Source of the DNA: UBA9926 sp964524295
GTDB lineage: Bacteria; Pseudomonadota; Gammaproteobacteria; Pseudomonadales; Azotimanducaceae
Length of the DNA: 37,971 nucleotides
NCBI GenBank assembly: GCA_964524295.1
Contig: CAZGCW010000012.1
Span: 1-37,971 of the forward strand
Direction: 5' to 3'
Position numbers and translations under genes: made by a program. The notes below the pieces were generated by a model. The model made no database searches and was not told the DNA's origin. It worked only from the letters and a program-made list of their open reading frames with translations. Of the stretch, positions 8,387 to 16,424 are shown in pieces (the first letter of the stretch is position 1; each line of letters opens with the position of its first letter).

Positions 8387-8764
8387 ATGACTACACAGCG
8401 GTTAACTGTATTGCTCAATGTTGAAGAGGTTCCCAGGAGTATCGCTTTTTATGCTCAGACAATGGGCTTTGCTGTTATTGATTCGTGGCAGTATGAGGGT
8501 AACATTCGTTGGGCCAAGCTGGCTGCTGGCAGCATTGAACTGATGTTAAATGAACATGGAGAAAACTCTCCAGCAAGAAGGCAAAAACAGCATGGCCATC
8601 GTGATGTTGTGTTGTACTTTGATGTTGATGAAATCGATCGCCTGTGGAATCAGTTTAACCGGGATGGTCTAAAACCCGGCGTCATTCGAATGGAAGACTA
8701 TGGTACCCGGCAGTTTGCATTAATGGACCCGGATGGTTACGAAATTGCGGTAACCGGTCAGTGA
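8387..8764 (+). CDS. VOC-fold protein (glyoxalase / bleomycin-resistance superfamily)
   Basis: The 125-residue protein has the paired beta-alpha-beta-beta-beta layout of a single-chain vicinal oxygen chelate protein: LTVLLNVEEVPRSIAFYAQT at the start and FALMDPDGYEIAVTG at the end are typical. The superfamily includes glyoxalase I, dioxygenases and antibiotic-binding proteins, so substrate cannot be read from the fold. The first strand has no histidine where metal-dependent members carry one, although the final GYEI glutamate is there, which leans towards a binding or non-canonical role. I chose ATG 8387 because GGAG lies five bases upstream; the frame extends to a TTG at 8369 with no such site. 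It precedes uvrD by 46 bases. Confidence 0.8.
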   Translation: MTTQRLTVLLNVEEVPRSIAFYAQTMGFAVIDSWQYEGNIRWAKLAAGSIELMLNEHGENSPARRQKQHGHRDVVLYFDVDEIDRLWNQFNRDGLKPGVIRMEDYGTRQFALMDPDGYEIAVTGQ

Positions 8765-8810
8765 ATACGGTCAAAGTTTATGGTTTCAGGGTTAGGTAAC
8801 GCTTAATAAA

Positions 8811-11006
8811 ATGGATGTTTCTCATATACTTGATTCTTTGAATCCGGCACAACGTGAAGCCGTGACCGCCCCGCTTGGCAGCGGACTGGTGCTGGCCGGG
8901 GCCGGCAGTGGTAAAACCCGGGTATTAACGCATCGTATTGCCTGGTTGATTCAGACGCAGGGTTTATCACCTTTTAGTATTCTGGCGGTTACCTTTACCA
9001 ACAAAGCGGCTGCAGAGATGCGCGCACGTATTGAATCTCTGCTGCATACCCCGTTGCGTGGCATGTGGGTCGGTACCTTCCATAGTTTGGCGCATCGCTT
9101 CCTTCGAGCGCACTGGCGTGAAGCTGATTTAGATCAGAATTTCCAGATTATAGATGCTGATGACCAGCTCAGACTGGTAAAACGGGTGATGGCTGGATTG
9201 AACCTGGATGATAAGAAGTGGCCAGCACGTCAGGCTGTGTGGTGGATTAATGCCCAGAAGGACGAAGGCTTGAGGCCCGAGCACATTGAAGATTTTGGCG
9301 ATCTGTACGTAAAAACCCAGTTAAGTGTTTATCGGGTTTATGAAGAAGCTTGCCAGCGAGGCGGCATGGTTGATTTTGCCGAACTACTGCTGCGCACTCA
9401 TGAAACCCTGCTTAAACAACCCGCACTGCTCAAACACTATCAGGACCGATTTTCAGCGTTATTGGTCGATGAGTTCCAGGATACCAATGGGATTCAATAT
9501 GCGTGGTTGAGAATTCTGGCAGGTGACCAGAATAACCTTATGGTCGTGGGTGATGATGATCAATCCATCTATGGTTGGCGGGGTGCCAAAATTGAAAATA
9601 TTCAGCGATTTCAGGATGATTTTCCTGCCTGTCTAATGGTACGCCTGGAACAGAATTATCGATCTACCAATACGATTTTAGGGGCTGCCAACAGCCTGAT
9701 TACCCATAATGCCGATCGCCTCGGTAAGCAGTTGTGGACCGAAGATGCTGAGGGTGATGCGATCTCATTGTACGCAGCCTATAATGAAATCGATGAGGCT
9801 CGTTACATAGTAGAGCGCATCAAGCAGTGGGTGGCTGAAGGCAACAGCTATAGTGAAAACGCGATTTTGTATCGTTCCAATGCCCAGTCCCGAGTCCTGG
9901 AAGAGGCTCTGCTTAGATCCCAGATGCCCTATCGTATCTATGGTGGCCAACGCTTTTTTGAACGAGCAGAAATACGAACCGCACTGGCTTATATCAGATT
10001 AGTGAGTCAGCGAGATGCTGATGCTGCTTTTGAGCGGGTGGTGAACTTACCCACCAGAGGTATCGGTGGAAAGACCCTGGAACAGATCCGAGGCTATGCC
10101 AGGCAACACGCTGTCTCTCTCTGGCAGGCGGCTGTCCAACTTTGTCAACAGGGGGCTGTCAATAACCGGTCCAGGACGGCCATTGAAGGTTTTCTGGATT
10201 TGATCAAAGACCTGGATGAAGCCACGACGGAAATGGACCTGCCACTGCTGGTTGAGGCGGTTATTCAACAGGCAGGGCTGAAGGCCCATTACGAACGTGA
10301 AGGCGGGGAAAAAGGCCAGGCCAGGTTAGAAAATCTGGCTGAACTGGTGTCTGCGGCAAGAACCTTTGATCCCGATGATAACATTCTGTTTGATCCGGAT
10401 AACGCCGTTGAAATGACGCTTGTTGATGAGTTTCTTGGTCATGCTGCGCTTGAAGCGGGTGAAGGCCAGGGGCAGGCGAATGAAGATTGTGTTCAATTGA
10501 TGACCATGCATAGTGCCAAGGGACTGGAATTCCCAGTCGTGTTTCTAGCTGGACTGGAAGAAGGATTATTTCCTCACACTATGTCGCTGGAGGAACCTGG
10601 ACGGCTGGAGGAAGAGCGTCGGCTCTGCTATGTTGGGGTGACTCGGGCGATGCGAAAACTGTACATTACCTACGCTGAATCGCGTCGTTTAAATGGCAGT
10701 GAAAATTATAATCGTCAGTCGCGTTTTATCACTGAAATACCTGCCGAGTTGATCCAAGAGGTCCGTTTTAAGGAGACCATAGTCCGTCCAGCTTACCAAA
10801 CTTCGCAAACGGTTAAGCGTGTATCCAGTGAGGTAGAGGGCACTGATTTTGCCTTAGGGCAAAGAGTCATGCATGGAAAATTCGGGGAAGGCATCATATT
10901 GAATTATGAAGGTGCAGGCCAGCAGGCCAGGGTCCAGGTTAAGTTTGATGAGGTGGGTAGCAAGTGGCTGATGTTGAGTTTCGCCAAATTACAGGCGATG
11001 GGTTAA
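8811..11006 (+). CDS. uvrD: DNA helicase II (UvrD)
   Basis: UvrD is a superfamily 1A 3'-5' helicase that removes the UvrC-bound oligonucleotide in excision repair, unwinds DNA in mismatch repair and clears recombinase filaments. The 731-residue protein opens with the UvrD-type MDVSHILDSLN and has the Q motif (NPAQREAV), P-loop AGAGSGKT at residues 29-36, DEFQDT at 220-225, GDDDQSIYGWRG at 247-258, LEQNYRST, and the late motifs LMTMHSAKGLEFP and YVGVTRAM. The C-terminal domain (GQRVMHGKFGEGII) is the Tudor-like module that contacts RNA polymerase. That module and the N-terminus favour UvrD over Rep. No LexA-type CTG-N10-CAG box is visible just upstream. dctP follows after 13 bases. Confidence 0.97.
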   Translation: MDVSHILDSLNPAQREAVTAPLGSGLVLAGAGSGKTRVLTHRIAWLIQTQGLSPFSILAVTFTNKAAAEMRARIESLLHTPLRGMWVGTFHSLAHRFLRAHWREADLDQNFQIIDADDQLRLVKRVMAGLNLDDKKWPARQAVWWINAQKDEGLRPEHIEDFGDLYVKTQLSVYRVYEEACQRGGMVDFAELLLRTHETLLKQPALLKHYQDRFSALLVDEFQDTNGIQYAWLRILAGDQNNLMVVGDDDQSIYGWRGAKIENIQRFQDDFPACLMVRLEQNYRSTNTILGAANSLITHNADRLGKQLWTEDAEGDAISLYAAYNEIDEARYIVERIKQWVAEGNSYSENAILYRSNAQSRVLEEALLRSQMPYRIYGGQRFFERAEIRTALAYIRLVSQRDADAAFERVVNLPTRGIGGKTLEQIRGYARQHAVSLWQAAVQLCQQGAVNNRSRTAIEGFLDLIKDLDEATTEMDLPLLVEAVIQQAGLKAHYEREGGEKGQARLENLAELVSAARTFDPDDNILFDPDNAVEMTLVDEFLGHAALEAGEGQGQANEDCVQLMTMHSAKGLEFPVVFLAGLEEGLFPHTMSLEEPGRLEEERRLCYVGVTRAMRKLYITYAESRRLNGSENYNRQSRFITEIPAELIQEVRFKETIVRPAYQTSQTVKRVSSEVEGTDFALGQRVMHGKFGEGIILNYEGAGQQARVQVKFDEVGSKWLMLSFAKLQAMG

Positions 11007-11019
11007 CCGAGGGGAAAGT

Positions 11020-12123
11020 ATGTTTTTTAGAATTTGGGTCATTATCTGGGTTGGTCTGTTGTTGGGTTGTGGTGAACCCACTCAAAATCAGGCTGCAGAG
11101 AAGCAGGTTCAACCAGAGAAAGTCTATCGTTGGCGTCTGGTCACTGCCTGGCCTAAGAATTTCCCTGGTATGGGCATGGCCCCAGAACACATTGCTGATA
11201 CCGTCAGGGAAATGAGTAATGGACGGCTCGATATTAAGGTCTACGGAGCGGGTGAAGTTGTTCCCGCATTGGAAATATTCGAAGCAGTATCGCAGGGAAC
11301 CGTGCAAATGGGGCATAGCTCCGCTTATTACTGGCGCGGTAGCGTACCTGCAGCGCAATTTTTCACTGCGGTACCTTTCGGTTTAACGGCTCAGGAAATG
11401 AATGGTTGGCTTTTACACGGGGGTGGCTTGGCATTGTGGGAGGAACTGTATGCGCGCTATGACCTGATACCGATACCCGGTGGGAATACAGGCGTTCAGA
11501 TGGCAGGGTGGTTTAACAAGGAAATTAATTCTCTGGCGGACTTAAAGGGAATCAAGATGCGCATACCGGGACTTGGCGGAGAAGTCTTTGAAGCTGCTGG
11601 CGGCACGGCCGTGACCATTGCCGGTGGTGAGATCTTCACTAGCCTCCAGACGGGTGTGATTGATGCAGCAGAATGGGTTGGACCCTATAACGATCTTTCC
11701 ATAGGTTTTCATCAGGTGGCTAAATATTATTACTATCCGGGTTGGCAGGAGCCTGGCCCCAACCTTGAATTGATTATCAACAAACAAGCCTGGGATTCAT
11801 TACCCGCTGATTTGCAGGCCATTCTCAGGACGGCTTCACTGGCCATCAATAATGATGTCCTTGCTGAGTACACTGCTCGTAACAATAAGGCGCTCAAGGA
11901 GTTAGTAGAGCAACAGGGTGTTCAGGTACGACGATTACCCGATGACGTTCTTGCCGAGTTGAAATCGATCTCGGATGAACGCGTTGCGGGCCTGGTCGGT
12001 GATGATGAATTAAGTATGAGAATTTATCGGTCTTATGAAACTTTCCGAAAAGAAGTGATTGATTATAATGAATATTCTGAGCGTGCCTTTATGAAGGTCA
12101 GAGCTGAATTGGAAGGATACTAG
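11020..12123 (+). CDS. dctP: TRAP transporter substrate-binding lipoprotein, TakP-like
   Basis: This is the extracytoplasmic solute receptor of a TRAP (tripartite ATP-independent periplasmic) transporter. It is 367 residues with a signal peptide ending in the lipobox LLGC at residues 14-17, so the mature protein is probably anchored by a lipidated Cys17. The start of the mature domain (WRLVTAWPKNFPGMGM), KMRIPGLGGEVF and DAAEWVGPYNDL recall the TakP branch, whose characterised Rhodobacter member binds 2-oxoacids; the real ligand here is inferred, not shown. The gene has a strong AGGGGA site and follows uvrD by 13 bases. Its stop codon overlaps by four bases the stop of dctM, coming from the opposite direction. 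The permease genes are thus adjacent but on the other strand. Confidence 0.9.
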   Translation: MFFRIWVIIWVGLLLGCGEPTQNQAAEKQVQPEKVYRWRLVTAWPKNFPGMGMAPEHIADTVREMSNGRLDIKVYGAGEVVPALEIFEAVSQGTVQMGHSSAYYWRGSVPAAQFFTAVPFGLTAQEMNGWLLHGGGLALWEELYARYDLIPIPGGNTGVQMAGWFNKEINSLADLKGIKMRIPGLGGEVFEAAGGTAVTIAGGEIFTSLQTGVIDAAEWVGPYNDLSIGFHQVAKYYYYPGWQEPGPNLELIINKQAWDSLPADLQAILRTASLAINNDVLAEYTARNNKALKELVEQQGVQVRRLPDDVLAELKSISDERVAGLVGDDELSMRIYRSYETFRKEVIDYNEYSERAFMKVRAELEGY

Positions 12124-13484
12124 CTATACAGTTGGCTAGGCAGCCAGGTAGCCATCCAGGGTTGCCAGGCGAGAAATATCAGCAGGAGTAGTTGGATTAA
12201 GATAAAGGGGATGACACCGAGATAGATATCGGCTGTTCTGACCTGATCACTGGCAACACCTCTTAGATAAAATAGTGCAAACCCAAATGGCGGTGTCAGG
12301 AAAGAGGTCTGTAGGTTGATGGCAATCATAATACCTAACCAGATGGGATCGACACCCATAGCCATCAGGATAGGGCCCACGATGGGCACCACGACGAAGG
12401 TGATTTCGATAAAGTCCAGAATGAAACCGAGAACAAATATAATGACCATGACGACGCAGGTTGCGCCGATGACACCACCAGGCATGTGAGTAAATAGTGA
12501 TTGAACCAACTCATCTCCACCGTATCCCCGGAATACCAGTGAAAATAGTGAAGCTCCGATTAAGATGAAGAATACCATTGAGGTCGTTTGAGTGGTCGCT
12601 TGAAGGGTCGCTATGAGTTTTTCCAGATTGAAGCCACCTTTACTCATAGCCAGGACTAGGGCCCCCAGGGCACCGACACCGGCAGCTTCTGTGGGTGTTG
12701 CCATGCCCAGTAAAATGGATCCTAGGACCGCCATAATCAGTAGTATGGGGGGCACTGCACTGAAGAAAAGCGGGCTCATTTTTATCGCCGGTAATTTAGT
12801 TGGCGGTGCCAGCCCCGGTTTGAACCTAGCAATACAGATGATCAGCAGGCTATAGAGGATAACTAAGGTAAAGCCTGGAATAATTGCGCCGGCAAACAGG
12901 TCCCCCACCGAAATCGATCGGGGATTAAAAATGCCAGCTGAAAGCTGCGCCTGTTGATAGGCGCTGGCAATGACATCGCCAAGCAGTACCAGGGCAATGG
13001 AGGGGGGGATTATCTGTCCTAATGTGCCGGTAGCGCAGATGGTGCCGGTGGCCAGGGAAGGATGGTAGCCTGCTTTTAACATGGTTGGCAGTGACATCAG
13101 TCCCATGGTGACTACTGTTGCGCCAACGATTCCGGTACTCGCTGCCATTAACATACCGACGATACAGACAGCTAAGCCCAGACCGCCGGGAAGCGCGCCT
13201 GTTGAACGGGTCATAGCATCCAGTAAGTCTTCAGCAATCCTGGATTTTTCCAGGGTAATACCCATTAGTACGAATAAAGGGACTGCAATCAAGGTTTGGT
13301 TTGTCATGATTCCAAACACTCGATTTGGAGTGGCAAAGAGAAAATTGAGATCGAAATGACCCGTGGCGATGCCAACCGCGGCCGCCATCAATGACGTACC
13401 CGCCAAGGTCAGGGCGACGGGATAGCCGATCAGTAAGAGAACAAAGACAGCGGCAAACAGAAGTAAAGGTGCGTATTCAAGCAC
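12120..13484 (-). CDS. dctM: TRAP transporter large permease subunit (DctM family)
   Basis: DctM is the large membrane subunit that carries the transport pathway of TRAP systems, driven by sodium or proton gradients. The 454-residue protein is very hydrophobic, with about 12 spans expected for the family. Family signatures include TLIAVPLFVLMGITLEKS near residue 64, the repeated GQIIPPSIALVLLGD and LGMATPTEAAGVGALGAL segments, and INLQTSFLTPPFGFALFYLRG near the end. The start codon is GTG, and the first eight bases overlap the end of dctQ, which indicates translational coupling. It belongs with dctQ and, by position, with dctP on the facing strand. Confidence 0.95.
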   Translation of the reverse strand: MLEYAPLLLFAAVFVLLLIGYPVALTLAGTSLMAAAVGIATGHFDLNFLFATPNRVFGIMTNQTLIAVPLFVLMGITLEKSRIAEDLLDAMTRSTGALPGGLGLAVCIVGMLMAASTGIVGATVVTMGLMSLPTMLKAGYHPSLATGTICATGTLGQIIPPSIALVLLGDVIASAYQQAQLSAGIFNPRSISVGDLFAGAIIPGFTLVILYSLLIICIARFKPGLAPPTKLPAIKMSPLFFSAVPPILLIMAVLGSILLGMATPTEAAGVGALGALVLAMSKGGFNLEKLIATLQATTQTTSMVFFILIGASLFSLVFRGYGGDELVQSLFTHMPGGVIGATCVVMVIIFVLGFILDFIEITFVVVPIVGPILMAMGVDPIWLGIMIAINLQTSFLTPPFGFALFYLRGVASDQVRTADIYLGVIPFILIQLLLLIFLAWQPWMATWLPSQLYS

Positions 13485-13983
13485 CTTTTTCAGCCCTGAT
13501 CGTAATCACATTTTTAAGCGCCTCAGCGATACCCTGAAGAAGCAGGCTGATTGCCATTATAGGAATCAGGGTTTTCAGTAGGAAGATGCCGGGCAATCCG
13601 CCTGGTGCGCCGGAAGATTCAAGCAGTGACCAGGAGAAACGAACATAGTTCAGACTGCTAAAAAACAGGAACAATGCGACAGGCAAGAGAAAAATAAAGA
13701 AGCCAATTAAGTCGACCTGAGACTGTCGATACCGGGATAGATTTCTGTGCAGAATATCAACGCGTACGTGGCCTCTTTTTTTATGGGTATAGCCAATTCC
13801 CAGCATGAATAGAGCGCCATGCAAACACATGATTGATTCCTGAAGGGCGATCGACCCGGCATCAAAAAAATATCTGGTAATAACGATGACGGCTGTCAGC
13901 AACATCATGAGCAAAGCCAACCAGGCGATGCAGCGCCCGATGGATTCACTGAGTTGATCAATTTTTCTGATGATGGCATTCAT
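13477..13983 (-). CDS. dctQ: TRAP transporter small permease subunit (DctQ family)
   Basis: DctQ is the four-span membrane subunit that pairs with DctM. From the ATG at 13983 it has 168 residues starting MNAIIRKIDQLSE; AAGG lies seven bases upstream and this start clears the end of ubiA by eight bases, whereas a longer frame starting at 14064 would overlap ubiA. Four hydrophobic stretches are visible, with the family-typical KKRGHVRVDILHRNLS loop after the second. Its end overlaps the GTG start of dctM by eight bases. Being directly behind ubiA it is likely transcribed with it, though no functional link between ubiquinone synthesis and this transporter is apparent. Confidence 0.92.
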   Translation of the reverse strand: MNAIIRKIDQLSESIGRCIAWLALLMMLLTAVIVITRYFFDAGSIALQESIMCLHGALFMLGIGYTHKKRGHVRVDILHRNLSRYRQSQVDLIGFFIFLLPVALFLFFSSLNYVRFSWSLLESSGAPGGLPGIFLLKTLIPIMAISLLLQGIAEALKNVITIRAEKGA

Positions 13984-13991
13984 GTATAGCC

Positions 13992-14864
13992 TTAATACTG
14001 CAGGATGATACCTAGAAATATAATTCCCCCGACCCATTGGTTGTTCAGGAACGCAGTTAGGCATTTTTCTCTTTGACGGCCTCTGATTAACACTTGTTGA
14101 TAGAGTAACAAACTGGTTGCAGCGGCGACGCTAATGTAGAAGTAGATATCAAAGATCAGTTCATTGCCTACTTGCAGGACGATACCAATAAAGAAAAATT
14201 GTAAAACCGCCACCATGACTCGATCCAGGTCGCCGAACAAGATAGCGGTTGAGCCTACACCGATTTTTAAGTCATCATCTCGGTCTACCATCGCATATTC
14301 GGTGTCGTAGGCGACCACCCAGACCAGATTAGCACAGAATATAAGCCAGCATATCAGGGGTAAGGCGTTGGTTGTGGCAGTGAAGGCCATGGGTATGCCA
14401 AAGGAAAAAGCGATCCCCAGAACAACCTGGGGAAGATGGCTGACTCTTTTTACAAAAGGATACAGTCCGGCAATGACGACGGCCGGTATGGCTAACAGCA
14501 AAGTCGATAGATTTGTACTCAAAACCAGTAGTAGGGAAACAAACAACAACAAGATCATAAAGATGATGGCATCGAAAACACTCAGGTCTCCCGTCGCAAG
14601 CGGACGATGCTGGGTTCGCTTAACCTGCGGATCGACTTTTCGGTCTGCGATATCATTAATAATACAACCCGCCGACCGGGTTAGGAGTGTGCCCAGGCAG
14701 AACACGATGAGTAGGTGCCAGCCGGGGAAACCTTCAGCGGCGACCCACAAGGCCCAGAGGGTCGGCCATAGTAAGAGAACAGAACCAACGGGTCTATCCA
14801 ATCGAGCTGTTTTTAATAGGAAAGAGCTTATTATGCGTAAGCTATTAATTAGTGTTTGTCGCAT
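13992..14864 (-). CDS. ubiA: 4-hydroxybenzoate octaprenyltransferase
   Basis: UbiA attaches the polyprenyl tail to 4-hydroxybenzoate in ubiquinone synthesis and is a polytopic inner-membrane enzyme. Visible hallmarks are RLDRPVGSVLLLWPTLWALW near the N-terminus, the first aspartate-rich motif in CIINDIADRKVDPQVKRT, and the second in AYDTEYAMVDRDDDLKIG. I chose ATG 14864, giving 290 residues, the E. coli length; the frame is open to 14891, but a TATACT -10-like element at 14899-14904 would start transcription too close to that codon. ubiC, often the neighbour of ubiA, is not present at this locus. dctQ follows after eight bases. Confidence 0.95.
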   Translation of the reverse strand: MRQTLINSLRIISSFLLKTARLDRPVGSVLLLWPTLWALWVAAEGFPGWHLLIVFCLGTLLTRSAGCIINDIADRKVDPQVKRTQHRPLATGDLSVFDAIIFMILLLFVSLLLVLSTNLSTLLLAIPAVVIAGLYPFVKRVSHLPQVVLGIAFSFGIPMAFTATTNALPLICWLIFCANLVWVVAYDTEYAMVDRDDDLKIGVGSTAILFGDLDRVMVAVLQFFFIGIVLQVGNELIFDIYFYISVAAATSLLLYQQVLIRGRQREKCLTAFLNNQWVGGIIFLGIILQY

Positions 14865-14898
14865 TATTTGGACGTGTTTGTCATATTGCAAATGAGTT

Positions 14899-14904
14899 AG
14901 TATA
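14899..14904 (-). promoter_or_regulatory. Candidate -10 element upstream of ubiA
   Basis: The minus strand reads TATACT here, five of six matches to TATAAT, placing a start point near 14892, about 28 bases before the preferred ubiA ATG. No good -35 is seen at 16-18 bases, so this is only a candidate. Confidence 0.28.
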
Positions 14905-14983
14905 CGGATCTTGTGGGCACAGCACAGCTATTGGTCTGTGTTTATTTTATGGAACTTAAATATTAGGTGGTGAAGAAACGATT

Positions 14984-15151
14984 ATGAAAAAGTGGCAGTG
15001 TATTGTTTGTGGTTTTATCTATGATGAAGAGGAAGGCTTGGAAGAAGAAGGCATCGCACCTGGGACTCGCTGGGAAGATATTCCTGATGACTGGGTCTGT
15101 CCAGAATGTGGTGTCAGTAAAGAAGATTTCGAAATGGAAGAACTAGATTAG
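14984..15151 (+). CDS. rubA: Rubredoxin
   Basis: This 55-residue frame starts MKKWQCIVCG and encodes a complete rubredoxin, a one-iron electron carrier. The two iron-binding CxxCG knuckles are CIVCG (residues 6-10) and CPECG (residues 39-43), with the usual aromatic and proline residues between them (FIYD, GTRWEDIPDDWVC). The C-terminal EDFEME is also family-typical. In relatives such carriers feed alkane hydroxylases or help against oxidative stress; no hydroxylase or reductase gene is in the window, so the partner is unknown. It is divergent from ubiA and lies eight bases before a symporter gene. Confidence 0.95.
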   Translation: MKKWQCIVCGFIYDEEEGLEEEGIAPGTRWEDIPDDWVCPECGVSKEDFEMEELD

Positions 15152-15159
15152 GATAGAGT

Positions 15160-16419
15160 ATGGATCGGAGTAAACTCACTCGAAATATTTTACTGGGTAT
15201 GATGCTGGGCCTGCTCATAGGCTCTTTAATCCATTTGATGGCATTGGATAGCCAGGGTATTTTTTCCGTCTATGTGGTGGATGGTATTTTTGATGTCGGT
15301 GGCAGGGTATTTATCGCCAGTTTGAAGTTATTGGTAGTGCCACTGGTGTTTGTGTCATTGGTTTCGGGCGCAAGCAATTTGGCGGGCGAGGGTAATATGG
15401 GCCGAATTGGAATTAAAGCTGTGGGCCTGTATCTTGTTACCACGGCGACAGCCATTAGCCTGGCCTTGCTGATTGCTAATCTTATTAATCCCGGTCTGGG
15501 TTTTAACATGGCGGCAGCAACTGAATTTGTTGCAAAGGAAAGCCCACCCCTGAAACAAGTCATCATCGATATCTTTCCGACGAACCCGATACAGGCCATG
15601 GCAGAAACCAATATGCTGCAGATTATCGTTTTTGCTATTCTGCTTGGCGTTGCCATTACTAAAGCGGGCGCGCATGGTGAGCGTCTTAAGGAGACTTTCA
15701 ACGATTGGAATGAAGTGGTCATGCGCCTGGTATTGATGCTGATGAATGTGGCTCCCATCGGTGTTTTTTGCTTGATGGTCACGCTATTTTCGAAAATGGG
15801 TTTTGCTGCAATTTCGAAGTTGATTGTCTATTTTATGGCCGTTTTAGTGGTGCTGCTGGTTCATTTTTTTGTGACTTATCCACTGCTGATTCGATTCCTG
15901 GCCGGCCTCAATCCGGTTCGATTTTATAAGAAAATGATGCCTGTGATGGCGTTTGCGTTTTCCACTTCTTCCAGTGGCGCAACCTTGCCCGTGACCCTAG
16001 AGACGGTTAAGAAACGACTGGGGGTCAAGAATCAGGTAGCCAGTTTTATCATTCCCCTGGGTGCCACCATTAACATGGATGGTACGGCGATCATGCAGGG
16101 TGTCGCGACGGTATTTATTGCTCAAGCCTTTAATGTTGATATCGGTTTGGGCGGCTACCTGATGGTGATATTGACAGCCACGATGGCATCGATTGGGACA
16201 GCAGGTGTCCCTGGAGTCGGCTTGATTACCCTGGCATTGGTGTTGACTCAGGTGGGGTTACCGGTTGAAGGGATTGCGCTTATTATTGGGGTTGATCGAT
16301 TGCTTGATATGACTCGTACCGTGGTGAATGTGGTCGGGGATGCCACGGTTGCCACGGTTGTTGGCAGAAGCGAAGGGCAGTTTGATCAATCGATTTTTGA
16401 TGCAGACTCAGAGGGTTGA
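15160..16419 (+). CDS. Dicarboxylate/amino acid:cation symporter (DAACS/SDF family)
   Basis: This inner-membrane secondary transporter of the GltP/GltT/DctA family takes up glutamate, aspartate or C4-dicarboxylates with sodium ions or protons. The 419-residue protein has the serine-rich hairpin 1 (STSSSGATLPVT near residue 270), the TM7 motif NMDGT near residue 306, hairpin 2 (ASIGTAGVPGVGLIT) and the TM8 motif DRLLDMTRTVVNVVGDA with the aspartate and arginine that help recognise substrate. AGGAT lies seven bases before the ATG. The spacing of eight bases suggests co-transcription with the rubredoxin gene. It ends five bases from the recG stop. Substrate and coupling ion are not certain. Confidence 0.93.
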   Translation: MDRSKLTRNILLGMMLGLLIGSLIHLMALDSQGIFSVYVVDGIFDVGGRVFIASLKLLVVPLVFVSLVSGASNLAGEGNMGRIGIKAVGLYLVTTATAISLALLIANLINPGLGFNMAAATEFVAKESPPLKQVIIDIFPTNPIQAMAETNMLQIIVFAILLGVAITKAGAHGERLKETFNDWNEVVMRLVLMLMNVAPIGVFCLMVTLFSKMGFAAISKLIVYFMAVLVVLLVHFFVTYPLLIRFLAGLNPVRFYKKMMPVMAFAFSTSSSGATLPVTLETVKKRLGVKNQVASFIIPLGATINMDGTAIMQGVATVFIAQAFNVDIGLGGYLMVILTATMASIGTAGVPGVGLITLALVLTQVGLPVEGIALIIGVDRLLDMTRTVVNVVGDATVATVVGRSEGQFDQSIFDADSEG

Positions 16420-16424
16420 GTTAT

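Noticed and set aside
8224..8418. 64-residue minus-strand open frame in the spacer before the VOC gene
   Set aside because: It overlaps the better supported VOC start on the other strand and shows no protein-like pattern.
8765..8810. LexA (SOS) box ahead of uvrD
   Set aside because: No CTG-N10-CAG palindrome is present in the gap, so SOS control cannot be claimed from this sequence.
15270..15782. 170-residue minus-strand open frame opposite the symporter
   Set aside because: Antisense to the conserved transporter sequence and lacks any recognisable domain.
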